Under the pieces are notes generated by a model. It saw only the letters and a program-made list of their open reading frames with translations. It made no database searches and was not told the origin of the DNA. Shown here in pieces: positions 36,958 to 46,366 of a stretch of DNA of 64,000 nt (within the stretch, counting starts at the first letter, position 1; the number at the start of each line of letters is the position of its first letter). Source of the stretch: Eubacterium sp. (lineage in GTDB: Bacteria > Bacillota > Clostridia > Lachnospirales > Lachnospiraceae); assembly GCA_017433295.1 (NCBI GenBank), contig JAFRHL010000037.1:94900-158899 (forward strand). The letters are read 5' to 3'. A program made the position numbers and the translations under genes.

Positions 36958-39156
36958 ATGGACCATGATCTTTGCAAACCATATCTGAGAAATAGTGCAG
37001 CGGGAATGTTAATAATGAGGTGGCTTTTATGGATCGTCCTGATTGCTGCCCTGGCATGCCTTGGCGGGTGCGAGAGCGAGACCGGCGGCGAAGGCGGCAG
37101 CGGCAGTGGCAGCCATGGAAGTATGAAGAAGAAGGCGGACGGGATGTCCATGCGGGTGGATGAGGCCAGTGGACGCCTGGAGATCAGCCGGCCCGGGATT
37201 AAGAATCCGGTGCCCATGGGAGAGGAGGGTACCTGGACCATACTGGTCTATCTTTGTGGTTCTGACCTGGAATCAAAGATCCTCTTTGGCGGTATGGGCT
37301 CTGCTGATATTGAGGAGATGTGTGCCGCGACGGCCAGCAGCAAGGTGCGCTTTGCGATCGAGACCGGGGGCAGTGGATACTGGCATAATGATAAGATCGA
37401 CAGTGATGTGATCGGACGATATGTCATCGAAAAGGGAAAAATGAAGGCTGTGGATAAAAGTAAAAAGGCCTCCATGGGGAAGGCCTCCACCTTAAGCAGC
37501 TTTCTGGACTGGGGGATCAGGACTTACCCGGCAGGGAAGATGGGTCTGGTTTTCTGGGATCACGGCGGCGGCAGTTTAAGCGGTGTCTGCTTTGATGAGC
37601 TGGCGGATAATGATTCCCTGTCCCTGCGGGAAATCGACGCTGCCATGCTCAGCACGCTGAAGAAAGGTCGTATGACGGATCATTTTGAGTTTATCGGTTT
37701 TGACGCCTGCCTGATGGGGACTGTGGAGACGGCCAATATTGCGGCCTCTTATGCGGATTACATGATTGCCTCCGAGGAGAGTGAGCCCGGTTCCGGCTGG
37801 GATTATACCGCCATCGGCAATTATCTGGCGGAAAATCCTCAGGCCGGCGGAGCCGATGTGGGCAAGGTGATCTGCGATAGCTACAAGGAGCAGTGCGAGA
37901 AGGCGGGAGATGGTCAGATCGCCACCATGTCGGTGGTTGATCTGTCAAAAGTAGACGGGCTCCTGGCGGATTTCAATACATTTGCCCGGGAAATGTATAA
38001 AAAGAGTGAGAAGAAGGACAAACTGGCTTCCATGGTCAGGCAGATCCGGGCTGTGGATAATTTCGGTGGCAATAATAAGGCCGAGGGCTATACCAATATG
38101 GTGGATCTGGGCGGGCTGATCTCTTCCGCAAAGGACTGGGCAAAAAGCGCGAAGGCTGCTGCAGGCGCTCTGGATCAGGCAGTGGTCTACAAGATTTCCG
38201 GATCTGACCATAAGAAGGCCTCAGGGCTTTCGGTTTATTATCCCCTTTCCATCGGGGATTCCTGGGAACTGGATACTTTTGAAAGCGTCTGTGTGAGCCC
38301 CTACTACCTGTCCTTTGTGGGGCGGCAGGGCTATGGAAGTGTTCATGAGGGAAATACGGAGGATTATGATGAGGATGAGACTGTATTTGAGGACGGCTTC
38401 TGGTCCTGGATCGACAGCTTCCTTTTTGATGAGGAGACCGGGAATTATGATTATGACACGGAGGAGAGCTGCGGCAACTGGGATTACCTTGATGACCATG
38501 ACAGCTCCGCCCAGAGCAGCCTGATCACCTTTGAGGAAGAACCCGGCATGAATGAGGACGGAGAATTTTACCTTGTCCTGGACGAGGAGGGAGAGGAGAA
38601 CACCTCGGATGTCCTTGCCCTGGTTTATCAGGAGCAGGAGGACGGGACCATGATCGAGCTGGGCGAGACCTGGGATCTGAATGTTGACTGGGATACAGGC
38701 TATGTAAGCGACCAGTTTGACGGCTACTGGCTGTCCCTGCCTGACGGCCAGAATCTGGCCACCTATATCGTGGATGTGACCGATGATTATGTGATCTATA
38801 CTTCCCCTGTTCTGCTCAATGACCAGGAGACCTATCTTCGTTTCCGGAAATATCATAAAAACGGGAAGATCAAGGTGGAGGGAGCCTGGGACGGCATCGA
38901 TGAGGAGGGCGCCTCTGCCAGGGACATCATCAAACTGAAGAAAGGCGACGTGATCACGCCCACATATTATTGTATTGATGAGAAAGGCAAGGACCAGGAA
39001 GAATACGAAGGCCAGTCCTACACCATCAAAGAGAAGAGTGGAAAGCCGGCCATCAGATATGATTACATTTATGAAGGCGATTATGCCTACGCCTTTTGCA
39101 TTACGGATGTGTACGGGGATGACTATATAACCGATCCGGCAGAGTTTAATGTATAA
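36958..39156 (+). CDS. Clostripain-family (C11) cysteine peptidase lipoprotein
   Basis: A 732-residue secreted peptidase of family C11. The N-terminus has a membrane segment ending in a lipobox (L-G-G-C, Cys about residue 37), so it is probably lipid-anchored on the outer face of the membrane. Catalytic dyad: His in F-W-D-H-G-G-G (about 199-205) and Cys in G-F-D-A-C-L-M-G (about 246-253). C11 enzymes cut after Arg or Lys. The C-terminal half is very acidic. GGAG before ATG 36958 supports this start; MRWLLW at 37015 is a shorter alternative. Its last 11 nt overlap the convergent HAD gene. Confidence 0.87.
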   Translation: MDHDLCKPYLRNSAAGMLIMRWLLWIVLIAALACLGGCESETGGEGGSGSGSHGSMKKKADGMSMRVDEASGRLEISRPGIKNPVPMGEEGTWTILVYLCGSDLESKILFGGMGSADIEEMCAATASSKVRFAIETGGSGYWHNDKIDSDVIGRYVIEKGKMKAVDKSKKASMGKASTLSSFLDWGIRTYPAGKMGLVFWDHGGGSLSGVCFDELADNDSLSLREIDAAMLSTLKKGRMTDHFEFIGFDACLMGTVETANIAASYADYMIASEESEPGSGWDYTAIGNYLAENPQAGGADVGKVICDSYKEQCEKAGDGQIATMSVVDLSKVDGLLADFNTFAREMYKKSEKKDKLASMVRQIRAVDNFGGNNKAEGYTNMVDLGGLISSAKDWAKSAKAAAGALDQAVVYKISGSDHKKASGLSVYYPLSIGDSWELDTFESVCVSPYYLSFVGRQGYGSVHEGNTEDYDEDETVFEDGFWSWIDSFLFDEETGNYDYDTEESCGNWDYLDDHDSSAQSSLITFEEEPGMNEDGEFYLVLDEEGEENTSDVLALVYQEQEDGTMIELGETWDLNVDWDTGYVSDQFDGYWLSLPDGQNLATYIVDVTDDYVIYTSPVLLNDQETYLRFRKYHKNGKIKVEGAWDGIDEEGASARDIIKLKKGDVITPTYYCIDEKGKDQEEYEGQSYTIKEKSGKPAIRYDYIYEGDYAYAFCITDVYGDDYITDPAEFNV

Positions 39157-39805
39157 TTCTCTCTGCCAGTTCCAGCGGTGTATGGATGATGGTCTTTGCC
39201 CCCAGGCTTTTGAGATATTCTTCATCCCGGAAGCCCCAGGAGCAGAGGACCAGATCCATGCCCGCATTGGCAGCGGTTTTGATATCCACCTCGGAATCCC
39301 CCACATAGACAGAATCCCCGGCCCGGCTGCCCAGGAGCTCCAGAGCTTTAAAGACGGTATCCGGGGCGGGTTTTTTTCTGATACCCTGACTCTCCATCTC
39401 CCCGATGGCAACGGGGATACTGCCCTTAAAATAGATCCTTGCCAGTTCTTTTACGGCAAAGTCAGCCTTGTTGGACACGATGGCCATTTTGATATTTTTC
39501 TCAAGGAGCAGGTCGGTGAGCTCCTGGATCCCATCGTAGGGTCTGGTGAGGTCGTTGCAGTGGGCACCGTAATGCTCCTTGAATATGGCCAGGGTCTTTT
39601 CAAAGCTCTCCCGGTCTGTCCCCTCAGGAAGGCATCTGGTGATAAGATTCGCAATGCCATTGCCCACGAAGCTCCTGACCTCGGACCTGGTCCGGGGAGG
39701 ATAGCCCATCTGTTCCAGGGCATAGTTGGCGCTGCCTGCCAGATCATCCAGGGTGTCCAGCAGGGTGCCGTCCAGATCGAAGATTACTGTATCTTTTGTA
39801 TTCAT
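39146..39805 (-). CDS. HAD hydrolase, phosphoglycolate phosphatase-like
   Basis: About 219 residues with all HAD motifs: D-L-D-G-T-L-L-D-T (nucleophile Asp), S-N-K (motif II), K (motif III, R-K-K-P-A-P) and G-D-S-E-V-D (motif IV). The cap type fits the Gph/PGMB group. The substrate is a small phosphate ester, unknown. The ATG at 39805 has AAAGGA 10 nt upstream; the in-frame GTG at 39811 is closer. The 3' end overlaps the convergent peptidase gene by 11 bp. Confidence 0.85.
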   Translation of the reverse strand: MNTKDTVIFDLDGTLLDTLDDLAGSANYALEQMGYPPRTRSEVRSFVGNGIANLITRCLPEGTDRESFEKTLAIFKEHYGAHCNDLTRPYDGIQELTDLLLEKNIKMAIVSNKADFAVKELARIYFKGSIPVAIGEMESQGIRKKPAPDTVFKALELLGSRAGDSVYVGDSEVDIKTAANAGMDLVLCSWGFRDEEYLKSLGAKTIIHTPLELAERIIH

Positions 39806-39933
39806 TATCACATTATCCTTTCAACTATGAGAATTAGTAATTATATCTGCCCGGTTTTGGAGAATTTCTTTCGGTTGTTGAAAAGTATATCATAGATTGT
39901 GGTTTTTTGCACTGGTTTAACCGGGTTATTTAC

Positions 39934-39976
39934 AACCTTTTTAACTTTATTATTTACAAATGAAGTTAAAAAGGTT
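39934..39976. promoter_or_regulatory. Perfect 14-nt inverted repeat upstream of the AAA ATPase gene
   Basis: AACCTTTTTAACTT (39934-39947) and AAGTTAAAAAGGTT (39963-39976) are exact reverse complements with 15 nt between. It lies 27 nt before the ATPase ATG, where an operator or a translation-blocking hairpin would act. Confidence 0.65.
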
Positions 39977-40003
39977 AAAATCATTTTTAAGGGAGGTGCT
40001 GAC

Positions 40004-41788
40004 ATGAATGAACAAGAAAGAAAAGAAATCGAAGAACAAATACAAAGCCTGCCGAAAGGCTCTATTACGATAAAACATATTAATGGCAAAGAATATGAGT
40101 ATTGGCAGTTCCGTGAAAACGGTAAGCAGATCACCCGGCGTGTCAAAGGACAGGAACTGGAAGTTCTGCGTCTACAGATCGGTGAACGAAAACGGCTGGA
40201 AAAGCTGCTGAAAGAAGCCGCTGTTAAGGACGCGCCTGTGATTACAAGTGTTTCTGTAAAAACGGAGATTTACAAAGGTCTGATTCGAATAGGGTCTGAT
40301 CTGCTGCGTTTTGCTGAGCCTGTGAGACAGTATAAGCACCGTGAGATCTATATGCATCTGCACGATTATATTTACGGGCCCGGGAATGACCGGGTTTTTA
40401 TCCTGTATGGGCTCAGGAGGACCGGCAAAACAACCATGATCCGCCAGACGGTCCTGGATATGTCCCCTGCAATGCAGGAGAAGGCAGCGTTCATTCAGAT
40501 CTATCCGAACGAATCCCTGGCTACTTTAAATCAGGACCTGAAGCTTCTGGAAAAGCAGGGTTTCCGTTATGTGTTTATTGATGAAGTGACTTTACTGGCG
40601 GACTTTATTGAAGGTGCCGCTTTATTTTCGGATATCTTTGCGGCGAGCGGGATGAAGATCGTATTGTCCGGAACGGATTCCCTCGGCTTTCTGTTTGCTG
40701 AGGATGAGCAGCTTTATGACCGGTGCTTTATGCTGCACACAACCTTCATCCCTTACCGGGAGTTTGAACAGGTACTTGGAATAAAAGGTATCGATGAATA
40801 TATACGTTATGGCGGAACCATGAGCCTTGGAGGTCTCGAATACAATAAAAAGCAGATGCCGTTTGCTTCCGGTCAGCGTACGAATGAATATATAAACAGC
40901 GCTATCGCCAGGAATATTCAGCATTCCCTGAAGAACTATCAGCATGAAGGACACTTTCGGGAACTATACGATCTTTATGAAAAGAACGAACTGACAAGTG
41001 CCATTAACCGTGTGATCGAGGATATGAATCACCGTTTCACCCTGGATGTCATGACCCGAGCGTTTATATCCCATGATCTGGGCGTATCAAAAGCCAACCT
41101 TAGACGTGACAGGGAAGCTCCGACAGATGTTCTCGATACGATCGATGAAGAAGCTGTTACTAAACGGCTGAAAATCCTGCTGGAGATCCGGGAACGGGAA
41201 GAACAAAAAGTACCGCTGACCGAAGAACATATCCGGGAAATTCGGGAATATCTCGAGATGCTGGATCTGATTTATGATATTGATATCGTGATCTCCGGCA
41301 ACAAAAGAAAAAGAACGGTCTTTACTCAGCCGGGACTTCGCTATGCGCAGGCAGAGGCCCTTGTAGTTTCTCTTATGCAGGATGAAATGTTACTGGAACT
41401 TGGCATTAAGGAGAGGATGCGGATTACGGAGCGGATCCTCAGCGAAATCCGCGGCAGGATGATGGAAGATATCGTCTTGCTGGAGACAATACTGGCAGAG
41501 CCGGAGAAACAGGTCTTTGTCCTTCAATTCGCAGTGGGAGAATTTGATATGGTCACCTTTGATCCCGCCAGTATTAGCTGCAAGCTTTACGAGATTAAAC
41601 ACAGTCAGGAGATATTCCCTGGGCAATACAGACATCTGACAGACGAGAAAAAACTGCGGGAAACCCGGAAGCAGTACGGAGAGATAGCAGGCCGCTTCGT
41701 AATCTATAACGGAGAAGCGTCAGTCCGGGATGATATACAGTATTTGAATGTGGAAGAATATTTGACCGCCAGGATTCACATGTCTTAA
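40004..41788 (+). CDS. AAA ATPase with DUF6788-like N-terminus and DUF4143-like end
   Basis: A 594-residue AAA_14/DUF4143-type ATPase. The N-terminal about 65 residues (G-S-I-T-I-K-H-I-N-G-K-E-Y-E-Y-W-Q-F) resemble DUF6788. P-loop G-L-R-R-T-G-K-T-T-M (about 133-142), Walker B Y-V-F-I-D-E-V (about 189-195), and C-terminal residues of the nuclease-like DUF4143 type (E-F-D-M-V-T ... Y-E-I-K-H-S). These proteins are common in accessory regions; their role is mostly unknown. I chose ATG 40004 behind GGGAGG; the open frame to 39899 would include the inverted repeat and has no support. Signs of transfer are the decayed neighbour region and the isolated, single-gene unit. Confidence 0.78.
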   Translation: MNEQERKEIEEQIQSLPKGSITIKHINGKEYEYWQFRENGKQITRRVKGQELEVLRLQIGERKRLEKLLKEAAVKDAPVITSVSVKTEIYKGLIRIGSDLLRFAEPVRQYKHREIYMHLHDYIYGPGNDRVFILYGLRRTGKTTMIRQTVLDMSPAMQEKAAFIQIYPNESLATLNQDLKLLEKQGFRYVFIDEVTLLADFIEGAALFSDIFAASGMKIVLSGTDSLGFLFAEDEQLYDRCFMLHTTFIPYREFEQVLGIKGIDEYIRYGGTMSLGGLEYNKKQMPFASGQRTNEYINSAIARNIQHSLKNYQHEGHFRELYDLYEKNELTSAINRVIEDMNHRFTLDVMTRAFISHDLGVSKANLRRDREAPTDVLDTIDEEAVTKRLKILLEIREREEQKVPLTEEHIREIREYLEMLDLIYDIDIVISGNKRKRTVFTQPGLRYAQAEALVVSLMQDEMLLELGIKERMRITERILSEIRGRMMEDIVLLETILAEPEKQVFVLQFAVGEFDMVTFDPASISCKLYEIKHSQEIFPGQYRHLTDEKKLRETRKQYGEIAGRFVIYNGEASVRDDIQYLNVEEYLTARIHMS

Positions 41789-41796
41789 ATATCAAA

Positions 41797-41820
41797 CCTG
41801 ACGGTCAGGATTATTTTTTA
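41797..41820 (+). terminator. Short terminator after the AAA ATPase
   Basis: CCTGACGGTCAGG (5-bp stem, tight loop) followed by ATTATTTTTTA. Confidence 0.5.
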
Positions 41821-41872
41821 TCTGCTGGAATTTAGTCCCTTAACCGGGACAGGGCAGAGAGGAATCGGTAAT

Positions 41873-42802
41873 TTATATCCCCAGCTCGAATTTAAGCTGT
41901 GGTCTTATGGGTTCGTAGTTTAATATCTCGAAGTCGTCGATGGACATGGAGAAGAAATCCTTAGCCGTGTCCTTCAGCAGGACCACCGGACCGGGTCCGG
42001 ATTTGCTGCCCGAATCAGTGTCATAGCCGGGTCCGGATTTGCTGCCCGAATCAGTGTCGCAGCCGGAGCCGGATTCTGCTGCCTCCTCCTTCTTTTTAAG
42101 CTCTTCGTATCGGCGGACCAGCTCGTCGGCCTGCTCATAATGGCGGTCGTAGATCTGCTCGTTCTGGACAAAGTGGGCGAATACGCCGGGCCTGTACCCG
42201 GTGTGCCTGGCTGTCATCAGAAGGAGACAGGCATACTGGACCTCGTTGATGCCGCCCGCCCCGGAGGCCGTTAGCATGTCGCCGGATCTTTGTACCAGGG
42301 TCATATCCAGGTATTCTCCCCTGACATTCCACATGGTCAGGAATGCGCAGGGTGCCAGCCCCGGGGTTTCCCGCAGGTTTTCCTCCTGCCAGAGGGACAT
42401 GACCTTCCGCCGTCCGTAGGGGTCTTTTTTTATGTCGTCCAGGAGGCGGTTCATCAGATCATACTGGTTTACGGTATAGCCGTAGCGATGGCCGATGGTG
42501 CCGTCTCCGATATCCCAGTCATCCCACCAGCCGATTCCCAGGTCCCTCATTTCAGAGAGGATATGGGTACCCTTCTGGTAGATGGCAAAGATTTCCCGGA
42601 TGCCGGTCTTGATGGCGATGGGACGCAGGGTGAGCAGGGGAAATTCCCCTGCTGCCAGGTCGTATTTGCGAAGGACCTGGTTTACCGAGATGGTGTAGGC
42701 AGGTGTTCCGTCAGCGTATCTGGGTCTGGGATCCACGTCCTTGTAGCCGTTTTTCAGAATATTATGTATATCGTAATATAAATAAGTGTCAGCCTTTGTC
42801 AT
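41873..42802 (-). CDS. thyA: Divergent thymidylate synthase with an in-frame repeat insertion
   Basis: A 309-residue ThyA-type enzyme (dUMP to dTMP with methylene-THF). Kept: Arg pair in Y-G-R-R-K-V-M-S, catalytic Cys in A-P-C-A-F-L, Q-R-S-x-D, Asn in G-I-N-E-V-Q-Y, W-D-D-W-D-I-G-D-G and Tyr in Q-I-Y-D. The usual D-H-I-Y reads E-Q-I-Y, and P-C-H/P-C-A differ. Between about residues 244 and 276 a Ser/Gly/Asp/Lys low-complexity insert breaks the normal domain. It is encoded by 36-bp tandem repeats, so this copy may be recent or tolerated on a surface loop. The gene is not in an operon with folA here. Confidence 0.85.
   Translation of the reverse strand: MTKADTYLYYDIHNILKNGYKDVDPRPRYADGTPAYTISVNQVLRKYDLAAGEFPLLTLRPIAIKTGIREIFAIYQKGTHILSEMRDLGIGWWDDWDIGDGTIGHRYGYTVNQYDLMNRLLDDIKKDPYGRRKVMSLWQEENLRETPGLAPCAFLTMWNVRGEYLDMTLVQRSGDMLTASGAGGINEVQYACLLLMTARHTGYRPGVFAHFVQNEQIYDRHYEQADELVRRYEELKKKEEAAESGSGCDTDSGSKSGPGYDTDSGSKSGPGPVVLLKDTAKDFFSMSIDDFEILNYEPIRPQLKFELGI
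41991..42083. repeat. 36-bp tandem repeats inside thyA
   Basis: Two units of 36 bp start at 41991 and 42027 (CCGGGTCCGGATTTGCTGCC onward), with a partial third from 42063 (CCGGAGCCGGATTCTGCTGCC). They encode D-T-D-S-G-S-K-S-G-P-G-Y type units. The reading frame is kept. Confidence 0.92.
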
Positions 42803-42822
42803 GGCATGGTCCTCCTGGAAAG

Positions 42823-44466
42823 TTATCCTGCGAAATAGAGTTTTTCAAATAGTTCTTCGGCGTTGACTCCGTCTATGTACTGGGGGTAGTCGCCGGTTAT
42901 TTCAAGCCGCACCATGCTGCCGTCTTTCAGGAGGGCATCCACATGGTTCTTTCCATCAGTATACTTGAGGGTGAAGCTGCTCTTCGCCGGGATCTTTACA
43001 GGATCGCCGGTGACATTCCCTTCCTTGTCCACCGGGGTAGCTTTGATTTCCTTAACGGATACCAGTGTGATATCTGCTTTGATGGTGAAGACCTTGTCAT
43101 CGCTTACCGGAACCGGCCCGTCTTCCAGATGGTAGCTTCTGCAGCCGGTGTAGGTGCTGAGAATATCAAACCGGGAGGTTAGAAGCATACTGGAGGGGTC
43201 TGTGATCTGGGTCTCCCAGGAAATGTAATCGGCTTTTTCCTCCTCTGTATAAGTCCAGTCTTCCGAGAGGTTCATGGGATCATAGGAGACCGGGGCACCG
43301 GAGCTTAAATCAAATATATACATTTGCACATAATCGTTATCTCCTCTGCACCAGGCATACAGGTATACATGTCCGTCCTCTGTCAGCAGGGCTTTAGGCT
43401 CGACGCTGTAACAGTACATATCATTGATGGAAAGATCTTTATCATTTACGCCTACCGTAAGCTTCTGGATGCTGTCCCCGTTCTCGTCCATCTCGCAGGA
43501 GACCCGGATGTGGTCTGCTTTTCCGTCTTTATCCAGATCTGCATTAAAGTCGGTGTCGGTGGGGAAGGCGCAGACCTGTCCGCTTCCTTCCACCGGCCGG
43601 TAGTTGTCCGTAAAGAGCCCGTCCTCCTGATCATACAGAATAGTCGTTGTAAAGGCGCCCGCGGCCCAGGGGCCGATGTCATAGGGGTTAAAATAGAAGG
43701 TGACGCCCTGGGGGTCCAGAGTCCAGGTCAGTTTCCAGTCGATGCCGTCTTCGCTGATTTCGTTTATCTCCTTGTCGATGGTTTCTTCCATCCATTCAAA
43801 GAAGGAATTCTCGGAATTCTCCTCTTTGAGCTGTTTTTTCAGAATGGTGCCCAGGCGTTCTTTGTCAGTCACGATATCGTCCAGGGAAATGTCCTTTCCG
43901 GTCTCGGCATCCAGATTAAGGGTACTGTAAGAGAAGTAGCCGTGGACTCCTCCGCCGTAACCCGAGTTGCTTTCCAGGATGCTTAATACGCGTTTGTCTG
44001 CCCGGCGCACAAAAAGCTTATCTGTTATTTCGCAGCCATTTGGGGCAAACTCTTTCAGGCTGTCGTCTGTTTTGTAATTGTCTGCATAGTCTCTTTTCAG
44101 CTTCTTAACCTCTTCGGTCTCCTTGTTCATGTACTGGTCAAGGGCCGCCGACAGGGCAGGAAACTGCTTCCCGCTTTCCTCGGAAAGACGCAGGGTATCG
44201 TGGCTCCCATGGACATAAACGGTTTTATTCTCGCTGTCTGATTCATAAATATACATGGAAGAAAGCTGAGGCTCGGGCCGGGCAGCCACAGTCTCCTCAT
44301 TGGCTGCTGCCTTTTCGGCCTCTGCTTTTTCGTCTCCTGTTTTCTCAGCCGCGGAGACTGTTTCCCCGGAAACTCCTGTTGTTTCTGCAGTCCCTGACGA
44401 GCCGCAGCCTGCCAGGTTGAATAATAATAGAATGATACAAAGAATAGCAGGAAATCTGTGTTTCAT
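42823..44466 (-). CDS. DUF3298-type secreted lipoprotein
   Basis: A 547-residue lipoprotein. Signal peptide with lipobox L-A-G-C at about residue 21, then a low-complexity Glu/Ala/Lys linker (about 25-65). A central DUF3298-like beta/alpha domain, YSTLNLDAETGKDISLDDIV, resembles RsiV-type domains; an EF-hand-like or VCBS-like stretch (D-T-D-F-N-A-D-L-D-K-D-G-K-A-D) follows. I start at ATG 44466, behind AAAGGAG; a longer frame reaches 44595. Function unknown; by analogy it may sense lysozyme or another cell-wall stress, but no sigma factor gene is near. Confidence 0.75.
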   Translation of the reverse strand: MKHRFPAILCIILLLFNLAGCGSSGTAETTGVSGETVSAAEKTGDEKAEAEKAAANEETVAARPEPQLSSMYIYESDSENKTVYVHGSHDTLRLSEESGKQFPALSAALDQYMNKETEEVKKLKRDYADNYKTDDSLKEFAPNGCEITDKLFVRRADKRVLSILESNSGYGGGVHGYFSYSTLNLDAETGKDISLDDIVTDKERLGTILKKQLKEENSENSFFEWMEETIDKEINEISEDGIDWKLTWTLDPQGVTFYFNPYDIGPWAAGAFTTTILYDQEDGLFTDNYRPVEGSGQVCAFPTDTDFNADLDKDGKADHIRVSCEMDENGDSIQKLTVGVNDKDLSINDMYCYSVEPKALLTEDGHVYLYAWCRGDNDYVQMYIFDLSSGAPVSYDPMNLSEDWTYTEEEKADYISWETQITDPSSMLLTSRFDILSTYTGCRSYHLEDGPVPVSDDKVFTIKADITLVSVKEIKATPVDKEGNVTGDPVKIPAKSSFTLKYTDGKNHVDALLKDGSMVRLEITGDYPQYIDGVNAEELFEKLYFAG

Positions 44467-44515
44467 TTTGTTCTCCTTTCTGGAAAATTTGATATGTACT
44501 ATTTGTCTGATTCCT

Positions 44516-44544
44516 ATTATACTTATAGCAGAATAATAACTCAA
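44516..44544 (-). promoter_or_regulatory. Promoter of the DUF3298 lipoprotein gene
   Basis: Minus strand: TTGAGT (44544-44539), a 17-bp spacer, then TATAAT (44521-44516). Confidence 0.6.
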
Positions 44545-44582
44545 GTTAAGATTTCGATACAAAATGTTACAGGAGGATTGAA

Positions 44583-46301
44583 ATGAACACATCAAAATAT
44601 CCCTGGTGGCTGTCGGAGGTGGTCTACCAGATTTATCCCAGAAGCTTTCAGGACAGTAACGGGGACGGGATCGGTGATCTGCCGGGTATCATTTCCCGGC
44701 TGGACTATCTGAAGGACCTGGGTGTGACCATGCTGTGGCTGTCTCCCTGTTTCCTGTCCCCCATGGCAGACAACGGATATGATATTTCCGATTACAGGGC
44801 CATCGCCCCGGAATTCGGCAGCATGGAGGATATGGACCGGCTGATCGCCGAGGCGGGTAAACGCTCCATAAAGATCATGCTGGACCTGGTGGTAAATCAC
44901 AGCTCCGATGAACATATCTGGTTTCAGAGGGCCCTTAAGGATCCGGAGGGGCCCTGGGGGGATTATTACATTTTCCGGAAGACGGACAGGCCCCTTGCCA
45001 ACTGGCGGTCTATTTTCGGGGGAAATGTCTGGGAGAAGGCCGGTGATTATTACTATTATCATACCTTCCACAGGAAGCAGCCGGATCTCAACTGGGATAA
45101 TGAGAAGCTGAGGGAGGAAGTCATTTCCATTGTCCGCTGGTGGCTGGATAAAGGTGTGTCCGGATTCAGGGTGGATGCCATCACATTTCTTAAGAAGGAG
45201 GATTTTTCCAGAAATTATCCGCCGGACGGAGCCGACGGCCTGGCAAATGTGGGAGCCTTCGGCCAGGATGTGGAGGGGATCGGCGGCTATCTGACGGAGC
45301 TTAAGAGAGAAGCCTTTGATTATAAACCCTGCCTCACCGTGGCGGAGGCCTTTGGTGTCAAGGATGAAAATGTTGCACATTATGTGGGGGAGGATGGTTA
45401 TTTTGACATTATCTTTGACTTTAAAGCCGCCGACCTTGATTATGCGGGGGAGTGGTATCACCGGACATCCTGGACCGTGAAGGACTGGGAGGATAAGATC
45501 ATGCATGACCAGCTGCGGACCCAGAACTATGGCTGGTGTGCCAACTTCATTGAAAACCATGACCAGCCCAGAGCCGCCAGTAAGTATCTCAAAGAATATG
45601 CGGACCGGCCCGAGGCGGTAAAGACCCTGGGGGCCATGTACTTTTTCCTGCGGGGCGTTCCCTTCATCTATCAGGGCCAGGAGCTGGGTATGGTCAACTT
45701 TAAAAGGGATCATATCGGACAGTTTGATGATCTTTCCAGTATAGATGTTTTTCAGAGGGGACTGGCAGAGGGCAGGTCGGCAGAAGAGATGACAGGGGTT
45801 CTCAACCTGCGCAGCCGCGACCACGGCAGGACACCCTATCCCTGGGATAAAAGCCGTTATGGCGGTTTTTCGGACCATAAGCCCTGGCTTGAGATGACGG
45901 AGGAATACCCTGCCATCAATCTTAAGGATCAGATACAGGATCCGGACAGTATTTATTCTTTCTATAAGGAACTCATCTGTTTCAGGCAGAAGGGGAAGTG
46001 GAAGGACTGCCTGCGTTACGGCAGTATTGAAAGGTATACGTCAGATAATGCCGGAGACAGCCGGGGAGCCGGTATGGACCAGGTAATCTCTTATGTGAGA
46101 AAATACGGGGATGTTAAGCTTTACTGCTGGTTTAATTTCAGTAACCGGCCGGTGACTGTCCGTTTGCCGTGTGATGTGGCGGCGGAGAATGAGGCAGAGC
46201 TGGCAGAGATCAGCTGGCATACTCAGGATAAGGTTGATATCGCCGGAGATGTGCTTTGTCTGCGGCCCTGGCAGTCAGTGGTCCTGCGGGCAGGTATATA
46301 A
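44583..46301 (+). CDS. GH13 alpha-glucosidase (oligo-1,6-glucosidase type)
   Basis: A 572-residue intracellular glycoside hydrolase of family 13, subfamily 31-like. Catalytic residues are intact: nucleophile Asp in G-F-R-V-D-A-I (about 198), acid/base Glu in T-V-A-E-A-F (about 256) and the transition-state Asp in E-N-H-D-Q-P (about 328). The calcium site D-x-N-x-D-G-x-G-D (about 23-31) is present. It would split alpha-1,6 or alpha-1,4 linked glucose oligomers. The ATG follows AGGAGG at 8 nt. Confidence 0.92.
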   Translation: MNTSKYPWWLSEVVYQIYPRSFQDSNGDGIGDLPGIISRLDYLKDLGVTMLWLSPCFLSPMADNGYDISDYRAIAPEFGSMEDMDRLIAEAGKRSIKIMLDLVVNHSSDEHIWFQRALKDPEGPWGDYYIFRKTDRPLANWRSIFGGNVWEKAGDYYYYHTFHRKQPDLNWDNEKLREEVISIVRWWLDKGVSGFRVDAITFLKKEDFSRNYPPDGADGLANVGAFGQDVEGIGGYLTELKREAFDYKPCLTVAEAFGVKDENVAHYVGEDGYFDIIFDFKAADLDYAGEWYHRTSWTVKDWEDKIMHDQLRTQNYGWCANFIENHDQPRAASKYLKEYADRPEAVKTLGAMYFFLRGVPFIYQGQELGMVNFKRDHIGQFDDLSSIDVFQRGLAEGRSAEEMTGVLNLRSRDHGRTPYPWDKSRYGGFSDHKPWLEMTEEYPAINLKDQIQDPDSIYSFYKELICFRQKGKWKDCLRYGSIERYTSDNAGDSRGAGMDQVISYVRKYGDVKLYCWFNFSNRPVTVRLPCDVAAENEAELAEISWHTQDKVDIAGDVLCLRPWQSVVLRAGI

Positions 46302-46366
46302 TTCCGGAGACAGGAAATGAGGAGATTTTTTTAATTGTAAATAACCTTCAGGAAAGGAAGATAGTG

